Counted from the stretch's first letter, positions 54,524 to 63,616 are shown. The stretch is 64,000 bases of DNA from Rhodococcus sp. OK302 (GCF_002245895.1 NZ_NPJZ01000002.1:620001-684000); one strand, 5' to 3'. Made by a program: numbers and translations. Notes: a model not told the origin generated them from the letters alone.

Positions 54524-55697
54524 TCGTTGGCAACGTGACGTCTGCGCGATTGCAGGAGTCGGGCAGAGTGCCTTCTCAAAGTATTCGGGGGTCAGTGTGA
54601 CGGCTCTCGCCGCGGATGCGGCCCTCGCTGCACTGGCAGATGCCGGGATCGATCCTTCCGAGGTGGATGGCGTCGTCCGTAATGACATGGACCTCGTGTC
54701 CTGCGCTGCGCTCGGAGATGCGATAGGCGCAGGCAATCTGACGTACTACGGTGAGGCGGGCCCCGGCGGGTCAGGTCCCTGCGCGATGGTTGCGCAGGCT
54801 GTCGCCGCAATCATGAGTGGACAGGCGAAAACCGTAGTGGTCTTTCGGTCGCTCAACGGACGCTCCGGCAACCGGTTCGGACTCTCTGCCGAACTGGATC
54901 CCGTCATCGGTGGAGCAGAGACGTTCACCGAATTCTTCGGTCCGTATGGGTTGCTCTCTCCCGGAATATTTTTTGCGCTCATCGCGCAGCAGTACATGAA
55001 CGAGACGGGACTGACATCCGAGCAACTTGCGAACATCGCGCTGGTTGCGCGCAAGCACGCCAACAACAATCCAACCGCGCAAATGTATGACCGTGCAATG
55101 ACTTTGGACGACTACATGGGTTCGCGTATGTTGTCCACGCCGCTGCGTCTGTTCGATTACTGCCTCGAAACCGATGGCGCGTCGGCGGTCGTCGTCACGA
55201 CAACCGAGCGCGCAAAGGATCTCCGGCAACCCCCTGCCATTATTCGGGCAGTGGCGATGGCGAGCGGACCCCGACCCCAGCCGGGGCAGATGTACCCCGT
55301 TCTGATGCGAGAGAACCCGTTGTCGATGCCGTCGAGGTATTGCGCGGAGACACTCTATACGCGTGCAGGTCTCGGGCCGCAGGACATCGACTCGGCGCAG
55401 CTGTACGACTGCTTTTCCATCACCGCGCTGCTGCAGATCGAAGATTACGGCTTCTGCGCGCCGGGTGAGGCGGGAGGGTTCATCGAATCCGGCCAGCTCG
55501 AAGTCGACGGAGCGATGCCGTTCAACACGAGTGGAGGCCATATGTCGGAGGGATATATCCACGGAATGAACCACGTCGTCGAAGGCGTCCGCCAGATTCG
55601 CGGACACTCGTCGAACCAAGTGGCGGGGGCGTCGGTATCCCTCGTGACGTCGGCGCCACCGCCGTCCACCGCTGCGCTGATCCTGGTATCGGCATGA
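54516..55697 (+). CDS. Thiolase-fold lipid-transfer/retro-aldolase-like protein
   Basis: 393 residues. The thiolase CGSG position reads GGSG (GPGGSGPCAM), so the nucleophilic Cys is missing. QLYDCFSITALLQIEDYGFC and MPFNTSGGHMSEGYIHGMNH are typical of the Ltp2 group, which cleaves a beta-hydroxyacyl-CoA by retro-aldol reaction using Tyr residues. It is stop-start coupled to a DUF35 protein, the same partnership Ltp2 needs. Aldolase is more likely than thiolase. Confidence 0.8.
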   Translation: MDDRWQRDVCAIAGVGQSAFSKYSGVSVTALAADAALAALADAGIDPSEVDGVVRNDMDLVSCAALGDAIGAGNLTYYGEAGPGGSGPCAMVAQAVAAIMSGQAKTVVVFRSLNGRSGNRFGLSAELDPVIGGAETFTEFFGPYGLLSPGIFFALIAQQYMNETGLTSEQLANIALVARKHANNNPTAQMYDRAMTLDDYMGSRMLSTPLRLFDYCLETDGASAVVVTTTERAKDLRQPPAIIRAVAMASGPRPQPGQMYPVLMRENPLSMPSRYCAETLYTRAGLGPQDIDSAQLYDCFSITALLQIEDYGFCAPGEAGGFIESGQLEVDGAMPFNTSGGHMSEGYIHGMNHVVEGVRQIRGHSSNQVAGASVSLVTSAPPPSTAALILVSA

Positions 55698-56119
55698 GTG
55701 CCCGGCTGGCGCCGCGGGTCGACGACCCGGCGAGTCGCGGTTTCTTCGAGTTGGCGGCGAACGGCGAGCTCGGCGTACTCACCTGCGCGCAGTGCAGCAC
55801 TCGGACTCATCTGCCCCGGCCCCGATGCGTCGGATGCGGCGGAAAGAATCTCGAATGGGCCGCTGTCGTGGGCAGTGGGCGAGCGAAGTCGTGGACCGTG
55901 GTGGAGCATCAGGTTCATCCGCTGTTTCCGGTGCCGTACACAGTGGTGCTGATTGAACTCGACGATGAAGAGAACATCCGGATGGTCGGGCACTTGCCCG
56001 GACGGGTGGCTGTTGACGAGTCGACCGAATTTGTGGTCGATTTCGAAGATTTGGGTCCAGACAGAAATGGCAACGCCACAGTTCTGCCTACCTGGAGAAT
56101 CGCGACGGACAACGGGTAG
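55694..56119 (+). CDS. DUF35 zinc-ribbon/OB-fold protein (partner 1)
   Basis: 141 residues: LTCAQC then CVGCGG form the zinc rubredoxin knuckles, followed by an OB fold (WTVVEHQVHPLFPVPYTVVLIEL). Overlaps the Ltp-like gene by 4 bases. Such proteins are required partners of Ltp2-type aldolases and of some hydratases. Confidence 0.85.
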   Translation: MSARLAPRVDDPASRGFFELAANGELGVLTCAQCSTRTHLPRPRCVGCGGKNLEWAAVVGSGRAKSWTVVEHQVHPLFPVPYTVVLIELDDEENIRMVGHLPGRVAVDESTEFVVDFEDLGPDRNGNATVLPTWRIATDNG

Positions 56120-56174
56120 GGCCACGCGTAGGGGAATGGGCTGAGTAGGTATCTATCCTCTTCGCCGAAACGGG

Positions 56175-56308
56175 GATCTTGCGTACCTTTGTGGCCGCGA
56201 CTGATGTCCCCCGGATTTGCAACGGCCGGGGAGAAGGCATACCTCGATACGTTCACGTTCCTGTCGATTAGCGATGGAAAGATCACCGAGTGGAGCGACT
56301 TCGGCTGA
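56175..56308 (+). pseudogene. SnoaL/NTF2-like 3' fragment
   Basis: In two frames the DNA reads LRTFVAATDVP then PGFATAGEKAYLDTFTFLSI and SDGKITEWSDFG stop, parallel to the C-terminus of the 47412 protein (DVPGF...FENGRLTEWCDYG). It is a remnant of a relative of that gene. Confidence 0.7.
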
Positions 56309-56444
56309 GTCGACCGCTGTCAGAGCACAAGCCGGTTCACCTGAAGCCCGTGGTCGCCAACAACTTCGTTGTCCCTCGAACTCAACGAACCAGCGCGGTG
56401 TTTCAACGGTTGCGCATGCCGAACATTTTCAGATAGGCACCTAG

Positions 56445-56473
56445 TTGCCAAATTTCCTCATGATAATTATGCT
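56445..56473 (+). promoter_or_regulatory. Promoter with overlapping motif, copy 2
   Basis: TTGCCA (56445-56450), 17-base spacer and TATGCT (56468-56473). The spacer includes TTTCCTCATGATAAT as in copy 1. It is about 160 bases before the second DUF35/thiolase operon. Confidence 0.65.
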
Positions 56474-56631
56474 TGGGCGACTGCAAGTGATCTGCCGCAC
56501 AAGATTGGCCGGTTAGTGATCTAGCTGGCCGTGGCCAGTCAAAGACAAGCAGAGGCGCGTCGAGGCTGAAAAGTCCACGCAGACAGTCCACGTGCAAGCG
56601 CACGGAACAAATACGAAGCAGGAGTTCGAGA

Positions 56632-57078
56632 GTGCTCTCAACGCAGGCAACGTCATCGAGCAGGTCTATCGACGGGGACGTCTTTCGCATCGACGGGGGA
56701 GGTGCTGTTTTGCTCGGTGGCAGGTGTAGTGATTGCGGGACCGTCACCTTCCCCTTGCAGGGCTCGTGTCCACGATGCAGTGGCGGGACGACGGTAACCG
56801 TCGACCTTCCGAACTTTGGCACGTTGTGGTCGTACACCGTGCAGGCGTTTCGACCGAAACGTCCATTCCTGGGCCCGGAGGAGTTCGTCCCATTCGGTGT
56901 GGGTTACATCGACCTGGGCTCGGTTATCGTCGAGGCCCGACTAACGGTCAACGACCCGGACCAACTCGAGATCGGTGATTCCATGACACTGACCACGGTG
57001 ATAAACCACTGCGACACTGATGGTTCCGAAGTCCTGACCTATGCGTTCGGTCCGAGCAGTCATGAGGAGACCAAATGA
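56632..57078 (+). CDS. DUF35 zinc-ribbon/OB-fold protein (partner 2)
   Basis: 148 residues from a GTG behind GCAGGAG: CSDCG and CPRCSGG are the zinc knuckles, with an OB fold (FGTLWSYTVQAFRPKRPF). ATGA overlap with the next thiolase gene. A second, separate DUF35/thiolase pair in the locus. Confidence 0.85.
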   Translation: MLSTQATSSSRSIDGDVFRIDGGGAVLLGGRCSDCGTVTFPLQGSCPRCSGGTTVTVDLPNFGTLWSYTVQAFRPKRPFLGPEEFVPFGVGYIDLGSVIVEARLTVNDPDQLEIGDSMTLTTVINHCDTDGSEVLTYAFGPSSHEETK

Positions 57079-58217
57079 AGGTTGCGATCGTCGGAGTAGG
57101 CATTCACCAGTTCGGGCGGACTGAGGGGGTTAGCGGCCGTACGCAAGCGGTCTATGCCGTGCGAGAGGCGCTGGCTGACGCGGACATTGAGTGGAGCGAC
57201 ATTCAATTTGCCTACGGTGGAAGTGATTCCGCTGGAAACGCGGACACGCTGGTCTCGGAACTAGGACTGACGGGATTGCCGTTCATCAACGTCTCAAACG
57301 GCTGCGCCACCGGCGGCAGCGCATTGACGTCTGCGGTGAACACGATCTTGTCGGGCAAACATGACCTCGGCATCGCGATCGGGTTCGACAAGCATCCCAA
57401 GGGTGCCTTCAACGCCGATCCCAAGGCAAATGGATTGGGACAGTGGTACGGCGAGACCGGCATGATGGTGACGACGCAGTTCTTCGCGATGAAGATTCAG
57501 CGGTACATGGCGGAACACGACATCAGTGAGAACACCTTGGCGAAGGTGTCAGTGAAAGCGTTCCAGAACGGATCGCTCGCACCCCACGCGTGGCGCCGAA
57601 GTCCGATGACGGAAGAGCAGATCCTGGAGTCGACGATGGTGAGCCATCCCTTGACCCAATTCATGTTCTGCTCCCCGGCGGAGGGGGCAGTCGCTCTGAT
57701 CCTTGCACGCGCGGATCAGGCGAAGAAGTACACCGACACCCCAGTGTTCCTTGACGCTGCAGAGTTGCGCTCACGTCAGTTTGGCTCTTTCGAGGTATTT
57801 AGTCCGTGGGTCTCGCCTGAAAGTGCGGAGGGCCCGACGACGGTCGCTGCGCGAGCAGCTTTCGAAGCAGCTGGCGTCGATCCCGCTGATATCGATGTCG
57901 CGCAAATTCAGGACACCGAGTGCGGCGCCGAAATTATGCACATGGCCGAGACTGGGCTCTGCAAACACGGAGAACAGCAGGCGCTGATCGTTGCCGGCGA
58001 GACTGCTATCGGTGGACGAATCCCAATCAATACTGACGGCGGCTGCATCGCGAACGGTGAACCAATCGGCGCGACTGGGCTTCGACAGGTGTACGAGAAT
58101 GTCGTGCAATTGCGCGGTGCTGCCGGCGCCAGACAGGTTCCCGGAAACCCCAAGCTGGCCTTCAGCCACGTCTACGGAGCACCTGGCATCAGCGCGTGCA
58201 CGGTGTTGTCCCGGTAG
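57075..58217 (+). CDS. Thiolase, lipid-transfer (SCP-x) type
   Basis: 380 residues. The nucleophilic Cys is kept (VSNGCATGGSAL), and INTDGGCIANGEPIGATGLR replaces the His-Pro of ordinary thiolases with Glu-Pro. It likely cleaves a beta-ketoacyl-CoA, unlike the Cys-less homologue at 54516. First intact enzyme of the third operon. Confidence 0.85.
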   Translation: MKVAIVGVGIHQFGRTEGVSGRTQAVYAVREALADADIEWSDIQFAYGGSDSAGNADTLVSELGLTGLPFINVSNGCATGGSALTSAVNTILSGKHDLGIAIGFDKHPKGAFNADPKANGLGQWYGETGMMVTTQFFAMKIQRYMAEHDISENTLAKVSVKAFQNGSLAPHAWRRSPMTEEQILESTMVSHPLTQFMFCSPAEGAVALILARADQAKKYTDTPVFLDAAELRSRQFGSFEVFSPWVSPESAEGPTTVAARAAFEAAGVDPADIDVAQIQDTECGAEIMHMAETGLCKHGEQQALIVAGETAIGGRIPINTDGGCIANGEPIGATGLRQVYENVVQLRGAAGARQVPGNPKLAFSHVYGAPGISACTVLSR

Positions 58218-58264
58218 TCCTCTACAAAACTTACTTCCTTCACTACGTACGCTAGGAGCACCCG

Positions 58265-59557
58265 ATGAGTTGGGACTTTGAAACCGATCCCGAATTCCAG
58301 GCCCAGTTGGAATGGGTGGAGGACTTCGTTCGCACCGAGGTCGAACCACTCGACCGGATGATCGATCATGCCTGGGACGTGACGGATCCGAAGCGCAATG
58401 AACTCATTCGCCCTCTGCAGCAACAAGTACGCGAGCGAAACCTATGGGCATGCCACCTCACGCCCGATCTCGGCGGACGAGGCTACGGACAGCTCAAGCT
58501 CGCTCTTCTCAACGAGATTCTCGGACGAACGCACAGCGGGCCAGTGGTGTTCGGTTGCCAGGCCCCGGACTCGGGCAACGCAGAGGTACTTGCGCACTTC
58601 GGTAGTGCCGAACTGCAGAAGCGCTATATGGAACCCTTGATCGAAGGCGATATCATGTCGGCCTATTCGATGACCGAGCCGGCCGGTGGTTCCGACCCGA
58701 CTGGATTCATCACCCGCGCCGTGCGAGACGGGGACGATTACGTCATCAACGGTGAGAAGTGGTTCTCTTCGCACGCAAGATTCGCGTCGTTCCTCATCGT
58801 CATGGCTGTCACAGACCCGGAGGCCGCGCCGCACAAGCGAGCATCCATGTTCCTCGTACCGATCGATACCCTGGGCGTTGAGATCGTTCGCAATGTCGGA
58901 GTGTCCGGACATGAGGACCATGAGGCTACTCATGCCTACATGCGGTACACGGATGTGCGAATTCCCGTGGTCAACAGGCTCGGCGACGAGGGTCAGGGTT
59001 TCGAGGTCGCGCAGACTCGATTGGGAGGGGGGCGCATCCACCACGCGATGAGGACGGTGGGGTTGGTCAAGGCATCGTTGGACATGATGCTCGAGCGCGC
59101 GGTCTCCCGTCACACGCGCGGCCAGCGCCTGGCGGACCTTCAAATGGTGCAGGGGATGATTGCCGAATCATGGATCCAGCTCCAGCAGTTCAGGCTTCTG
59201 GTGCTTCAGACCGCATGGAAGATCGACAAGTACAACGACTACAAGAAGGTTCTGGTCGATATCTCGGCCGTCAAGGCGGCGATGCCCAAGGTGCTGCTCG
59301 ACGTGGCTTCGCGCGCGGCCCAGATCCACGGATCATTAGGTATTTCGACCGAGTTACCGTTCGGGCGTTGGATCATGGAGAGCTACCATATGGGGCTCGC
59401 TGACGGTGCTACCGAGTTGCATCTGCAGACGGTGGCAAAACAATTGCTGCGCAATGCAACTCCGGCACCGGGGCTCTTTCCGACCCGTCATCTTCCGGCC
59501 CTGGACGCAGCGGCACAGGCGAAGTATGCGCATCTCGATCTGGCAAGCCTGTTATGA
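58265..59557 (+). CDS. Acyl-CoA dehydrogenase, ACAD10/11-like
   Basis: 430 residues: YSMTEPAGGSDPTGFITRAV, FSSHARFASFLIVMAV, RIHHAMRTVGL and AAQIHGSLGISTELPFGRW, ending ADGATELHLQTVAKQLL rather than the FEGT motif. This ending and the kinase gene overlapping its stop mark the ACAD10/11 and LvaC group, which acts on 4-phosphoacyl-CoA, eliminating phosphate rather than simply oxidising. The neighbour supports that role here. Confidence 0.88.
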   Translation: MSWDFETDPEFQAQLEWVEDFVRTEVEPLDRMIDHAWDVTDPKRNELIRPLQQQVRERNLWACHLTPDLGGRGYGQLKLALLNEILGRTHSGPVVFGCQAPDSGNAEVLAHFGSAELQKRYMEPLIEGDIMSAYSMTEPAGGSDPTGFITRAVRDGDDYVINGEKWFSSHARFASFLIVMAVTDPEAAPHKRASMFLVPIDTLGVEIVRNVGVSGHEDHEATHAYMRYTDVRIPVVNRLGDEGQGFEVAQTRLGGGRIHHAMRTVGLVKASLDMMLERAVSRHTRGQRLADLQMVQGMIAESWIQLQQFRLLVLQTAWKIDKYNDYKKVLVDISAVKAAMPKVLLDVASRAAQIHGSLGISTELPFGRWIMESYHMGLADGATELHLQTVAKQLLRNATPAPGLFPTRHLPALDAAAQAKYAHLDLASLL

Positions 59558-60642
59558 GTACCGAGATCAATGAGGATCAAGTGGAGCTTGCACCGGTTCG
59601 CGCTGGGGAGGAGCTTGCCTGGGATAAGCTCGAATGCTATCTGCGCGAGCAGCTTCCGGAACTTTCTGGCACCTTCTCGGTTCTCCAGTTTCCACGCGGA
59701 TCAGCAAACCTGACGTATCAGGTCACTTTTGGTGATCGGCAATTAGTGGTGCGGCGACCACCCTTCGGCACGATTGCCGCAGGTGCCCACGACATGGCAC
59801 GAGAGTACAAGGTTCTCTCACGGCTGCACACAGAGTTTCCTCGAGCGCCGCGCGCGTTATTACATTGTGCCGACGAGTCGATCATCGGCGCAGAGTTCTT
59901 CGTCAACGAGTACCGCGAGGGGATCGTCGTCTGGGACCATATCCCTCACTCGATGCGTGGATTCGACAATGCCAGCCAACGTATCGGACTCGCCGTCATC
60001 GATGCACTCGCCGACTTGCATGAAGTTGATCCAGAGAAGGCGGGGTTGTCCGACTTGGGCAGGCCTGAGGGCTACCTCGACCGGCAGCTCAGCGGATGGC
60101 AAAAGCGTTGGGCTGCTGTGGAACCGGAAGCGGACTCGCCGGAAATTGTGGCCGTCATGCGGGAAGTGGCGGCTCGGCTCGTGAAGGGTCAGCCGCACAG
60201 TCAGCGCAGCGGGATCGTGCACAACGACTACAAGATCGACAATTGCCAATTCAAGCCGGGCGATCCGGATCGTGTGACGGCGGTTTTCGATTGGGACATG
60301 GCGACAACCGGTGACACGCTGTCGGATCTGGGCACGCTGTTGAACTATTGGCCGGACAGCACGCTCGATCCAGACTCGGATGCGGCCTTCATCGCCGTTC
60401 CCGGGATACTCGGACTCGGCCTGCCGCCCCGTACCGCGGTCATCGACCGATACGGGAAGAGCAGCAGCCTCGATCTGACCGATATCGCCTGGTACGAGGC
60501 ACTTGGATGTTGGAAGACGTGTGTGATTCTCCAACAGCTCTACGCCCGATTTGTTCGAGGTCAGACAACCGATGCCCGGATGGGGGAGCGGGGCGCGCTA
60601 GTTGCGCCGCTCGCTCGTCGTGCCCTCGGGTTGTTGTCCTGA
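59554..60642 (+). CDS. APH-fold kinase, probable 4-hydroxyacyl-CoA kinase (LvaA-like)
   Basis: 362 residues in the phosphotransferase (APH/choline kinase) fold: FPRGSANLTYQV and RQLVVRRPP form the nucleotide lobe; GIVHNDYKIDN is the catalytic loop with its Asp, and VFDWDMATTGDTLSD is the DxD-type metal motif. In ACAD10/11 and Lva systems this domain phosphorylates the 4-hydroxyl of an acyl-CoA. ATGA overlap with the ACAD10/11-like gene supports this. Antibiotic kinase activity is unlikely. Confidence 0.82.
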   Translation: MSTEINEDQVELAPVRAGEELAWDKLECYLREQLPELSGTFSVLQFPRGSANLTYQVTFGDRQLVVRRPPFGTIAAGAHDMAREYKVLSRLHTEFPRAPRALLHCADESIIGAEFFVNEYREGIVVWDHIPHSMRGFDNASQRIGLAVIDALADLHEVDPEKAGLSDLGRPEGYLDRQLSGWQKRWAAVEPEADSPEIVAVMREVAARLVKGQPHSQRSGIVHNDYKIDNCQFKPGDPDRVTAVFDWDMATTGDTLSDLGTLLNYWPDSTLDPDSDAAFIAVPGILGLGLPPRTAVIDRYGKSSSLDLTDIAWYEALGCWKTCVILQQLYARFVRGQTTDARMGERGALVAPLARRALGLLS

Positions 60643-60679
60643 TGTCGAATGCTGCGTTGAAATCAATGAGGAGTAAGCG

Positions 60680-60982
60680 ATGAAAACTGGTGCCAAAATG
60701 CGCAGCGCGGTCTGCAGCACCGAAGTCATGGTCATTCGTGCTGGTAACGGAGACAGTGTCCTGCGTTGTGGTGGGGTACCGATGCTGGCACCGGACGAGG
60801 CGGTAGAAGCGGTCGGCGTTCCTGAGGCCGGGTTCGACGCTGGCAGCGTGATGGGTAAAAGGTATGTCGACACGGAATCGGGAGTGGAAGTTCTCTGCGT
60901 CAAGCCTGGTGCCGGCTCTATCTCGGCCGATGATCGGCCACTTACGTTGTTGGTGCCCAAGGCACTTCCCTCTTCAGACTGA
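60680..60982 (+). CDS. Small conserved protein, possible LvaB-like partner
   Basis: 100 residues behind GAGGAG. MRSAVCSTEVMVIRAGNGDS, LRCGGVPML and GKRYVDTESGVEVLCVKPG carry conserved Cys but no known domain. Its place between an APH kinase and an acyl-CoA ligase matches LvaB, the small subunit needed with the LvaA kinase in the levulinate pathway. Assigned from context. Confidence 0.6.
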   Translation: MKTGAKMRSAVCSTEVMVIRAGNGDSVLRCGGVPMLAPDEAVEAVGVPEAGFDAGSVMGKRYVDTESGVEVLCVKPGAGSISADDRPLTLLVPKALPSSD

Positions 60983-60993
60983 TTGGTACGACC

Positions 60994-62487
60994 ATGAATC
61001 TTTCGATGCTGTTGGAAATGGCTGCAGACGCCGGTGGTGATCGAATTGCCGTCGGCACCCGACGCGACGGACTGACCTACCGTGAACTGCTCGAATTGAG
61101 CCGTCGCTACGGCTCTCAGATTGGACAGCTCGACGCGCAGGCGTTGGCGTATCTCGACCTGAACTCGCCGACCTGCGTTGCGCTGCTGTTCGGATGCAGC
61201 TACGCCGGTGTGCCGTTCGCTCCCATCAACTACCGTTGGACTGACCAACAAGTTGGCCGCGCGCTCGAACGGCTCGCACCGGTTGCGGTCGTTGCGGGCG
61301 GCGACTTCACGGCCCGAGTCGAGCCCAGCAGCAGCATCAGCCTGCTCAATCTAGCTACAGTCGGCGCCGCCACCGAAGCTATCGAGGCACGGAATGAGGA
61401 CTCGCCTGCTGTATTGCTGTTCACCAGCGGTACCAGTGGTGACCCGAAGGCCGCGGTGTTGCGAAGCAGCAATCTTGTTCCGTACGTGGTTAGTACCATC
61501 GAGTTCTTTAATGCGGGTCCGGAGGAAGCGATTCTGGTTTCGGTTCCGCCTTATCACATTGCTTCGGTGAGTTCAGCTCTCACATCGGTGTATTCGGGGC
61601 GTCGTATCGTTCAACTTCCTGCTTTCGACCCGGAGTCATGGGTGGATCTCGCTGCGGATGAGGCGATTACGCACGCAATGGTGGTTCCGACGATGCTGGG
61701 CCGGATTCTCGATGTACTCGAACGACGTGGCCAGAGGCTCGACGCACTGCGACACCTTTCGTACGGGGGAGGCCGGATGCCGGTGGAGACGGTCGAGCGC
61801 GCTCTCTCGCTTCTACCCGGCGTGGGGCTGGTCAATGCTTACGGCCTTACCGAGACCAGTTCTACGATCGCGGTTTTGGGGCCCGAGGATCATCGGATTG
61901 CGGCAGCCAGCGAGGACCCGTTAGTTCGCGCGCGGCTCGGTTCGGTAGGCCTTCCGATCCCCTCTATCGAACTTGAGGTGCGATCCGAGGACGGAACGGT
62001 TTTGTCGGCAGGTGCGGCTGGCGAGGTCTGGGTCCGCGGCGAACAGGTGTCGGGCGAGTACCTTTCGCACTCGGCGGTGCAGGAGGACGGTTGGTACCCG
62101 ACCCGCGATCACGGACATCTCGACGTTGACGGTTATCTGTTCTTGCACGGACGCGCCGACGATGTGATCGTCCGAGGGGGCGAGAACATCGCACCGGCAG
62201 AGATCGAGGACTGCCTGCGTAGCCATGAGGCCGTGGCCGACGTTGCCGTCGTGGGTGTACCCGACCCGGAGTGGGGTGAGAGGGTCGAAGCTGTGGTGGT
62301 GCTCGCACCGGGGGCGGCGTCGGATTCAGCCGAATTTCAGGAGATGGTACGAGCGGCCCTTCGCTCCACCCGGGTGCCCGCTCGAGTTCATTATCGCGAC
62401 GAGTTGCCCTATAACGAGCTCGGCAAGCTTCTGCGCCGTGAGGTTCGCATCGAACTGACGGCGCTAGTCAAGGAGGTCTCCGCATGA
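60994..62487 (+). CDS. AMP-dependent acyl-CoA ligase
   Basis: 497 residues: LLFTSGTSGDPKAAVLR (P-loop), NAYGLTETSST, YPTRDHGHLDVDG, GRADDVIVRGGENIAPAEIE and ELGKLLRREV with the catalytic Lys. It activates a carboxylate to acyl-CoA, the LvaE position of the Lva-like set. Confidence 0.93.
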   Translation: MNLSMLLEMAADAGGDRIAVGTRRDGLTYRELLELSRRYGSQIGQLDAQALAYLDLNSPTCVALLFGCSYAGVPFAPINYRWTDQQVGRALERLAPVAVVAGGDFTARVEPSSSISLLNLATVGAATEAIEARNEDSPAVLLFTSGTSGDPKAAVLRSSNLVPYVVSTIEFFNAGPEEAILVSVPPYHIASVSSALTSVYSGRRIVQLPAFDPESWVDLAADEAITHAMVVPTMLGRILDVLERRGQRLDALRHLSYGGGRMPVETVERALSLLPGVGLVNAYGLTETSSTIAVLGPEDHRIAAASEDPLVRARLGSVGLPIPSIELEVRSEDGTVLSAGAAGEVWVRGEQVSGEYLSHSAVQEDGWYPTRDHGHLDVDGYLFLHGRADDVIVRGGENIAPAEIEDCLRSHEAVADVAVVGVPDPEWGERVEAVVVLAPGAASDSAEFQEMVRAALRSTRVPARVHYRDELPYNELGKLLRREVRIELTALVKEVSA

Positions 62488-63616
62488 TTCTGGAACATTC
62501 GGGTGCTACACAAGATCGAGCGCGTCTCCGTGAATCGGTCATCGCGATGGTCCGCAAGGTCAATCCCCCGAGAAGTTACTGGAGCGGGCCGAGGGGGCAG
62601 CGGCGGGAAGATTCGATACGGAACTATGGTCGGGCCTGAGCGGAGATTTTGCAGCGCCTGCGCTGGCTGTTCCCGAGGCGTTGGGCGGGGTGGGTGCCAC
62701 CTTCGCGGAGACCGCTGTGGTCGTGGAAGAACTCGGCGCTGCGTTGGCTACCGTGCCTTTCCTCGGCACCGTGGCCGCCACCGAAGCTTTGCTTGCGGCA
62801 GACGGTTGCGATGTTGCGGCGAAGTGGATTTCGAGGATTGCCGCAGGCGATGCCACCGCTACCGTGATCTTTGACCCGGTGTTGATAGGCGATGATGCCT
62901 TCGTTGACGATTCCGCGCCCTTCGCTGCGTACAAGAGCGCCTCGGGCTGGTCTCTGTCGGGCTCGGCAGAATTCGTGATCGACGGTGCCACAGCAGATCT
63001 CATTCTGATTCCGGTGCGCGACGACTCAGGTTGCACACTGTACGCAGTCGAGGGCGAGCACGTTCGTCGGACTCCCATGAACACCGTCGATCTCACACGA
63101 CCGCTGGCGGCGGTCACGCTTGAGAATTCCCCAGCCGAGATCATCGGCAAGATTGGTGAGGCCGAAAACTTGCTAGCCCGCACTCGCGACATGGCGCTGC
63201 TCGCAATCGGTTGCGAACAGCTAGGGCAATCGAAAACCACCCTGAACATGGCTGTCCGGTATGCGCGCGAACGGATTCAATTCGGCAGGCCTATCGGATC
63301 ATTCCAGGCGATCAAGCACAAGCTCGCCGAGGTCGCGGTAGCGGTGCAGAGCGCGGAGTCGGCAGTTGAGCACGGAATATGGGCAGCAGCAGAAGGTAGT
63401 GCCGAGGAACTTTCACGGGCCGCTTCGATGGTCGCTGTGGTGTGCGGTCCAGCAGCGGTTCTTGCTGCAGCAGAGTGCATTCAAGTGCACGGCGGGATCG
63501 GGTTCACGTGGGAGCACCCCGCTCACCTTTACTACCGGAGGGCCCTGAGCAGTGAAGGTCTGATGGGTAGGCCGGAGCATCATGCGGAGCGACTTCTCGA
63601 GCTCGCATTGGCTTGA
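62484..63616 (+). CDS. Acyl-CoA dehydrogenase (FadE, possible beta subunit), one frameshift
   Basis: The ATG at 62484 overlaps the ligase stop and has AAGGAGG upstream. The frame breaks at a run of five C (62568-62572); with one C added it reads KLLERAEGAAAGRFD, then the full 377-residue chain: VPEALGGVGATFAETAVVVE, GSFQAIKHKLAEVAVAVQ and IQVHGGIGFTWEHPAHLYYR. The FEGT motif is absent, fitting the beta-type chain of heterotetrameric FadE enzymes; the 49746 protein is a candidate partner. The indel may be a sequencing error. Confidence 0.8.

Larger units (their letters stand above)
56120..56631. other. Intergenic region with NTF2-like remnant and promoter
   Basis: Half a kilobase with a SnoaL 3' fragment (56175-56308) and the second shared promoter (56445-56473); otherwise no gene. 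Confidence 0.5.

Noticed and set aside
59554..60642. Aminoglycoside phosphotransferase resistance gene
   Set aside because: The fold is APH-like, but the coupled ACAD10/11-like gene and locus context fit an acyl-CoA kinase better.
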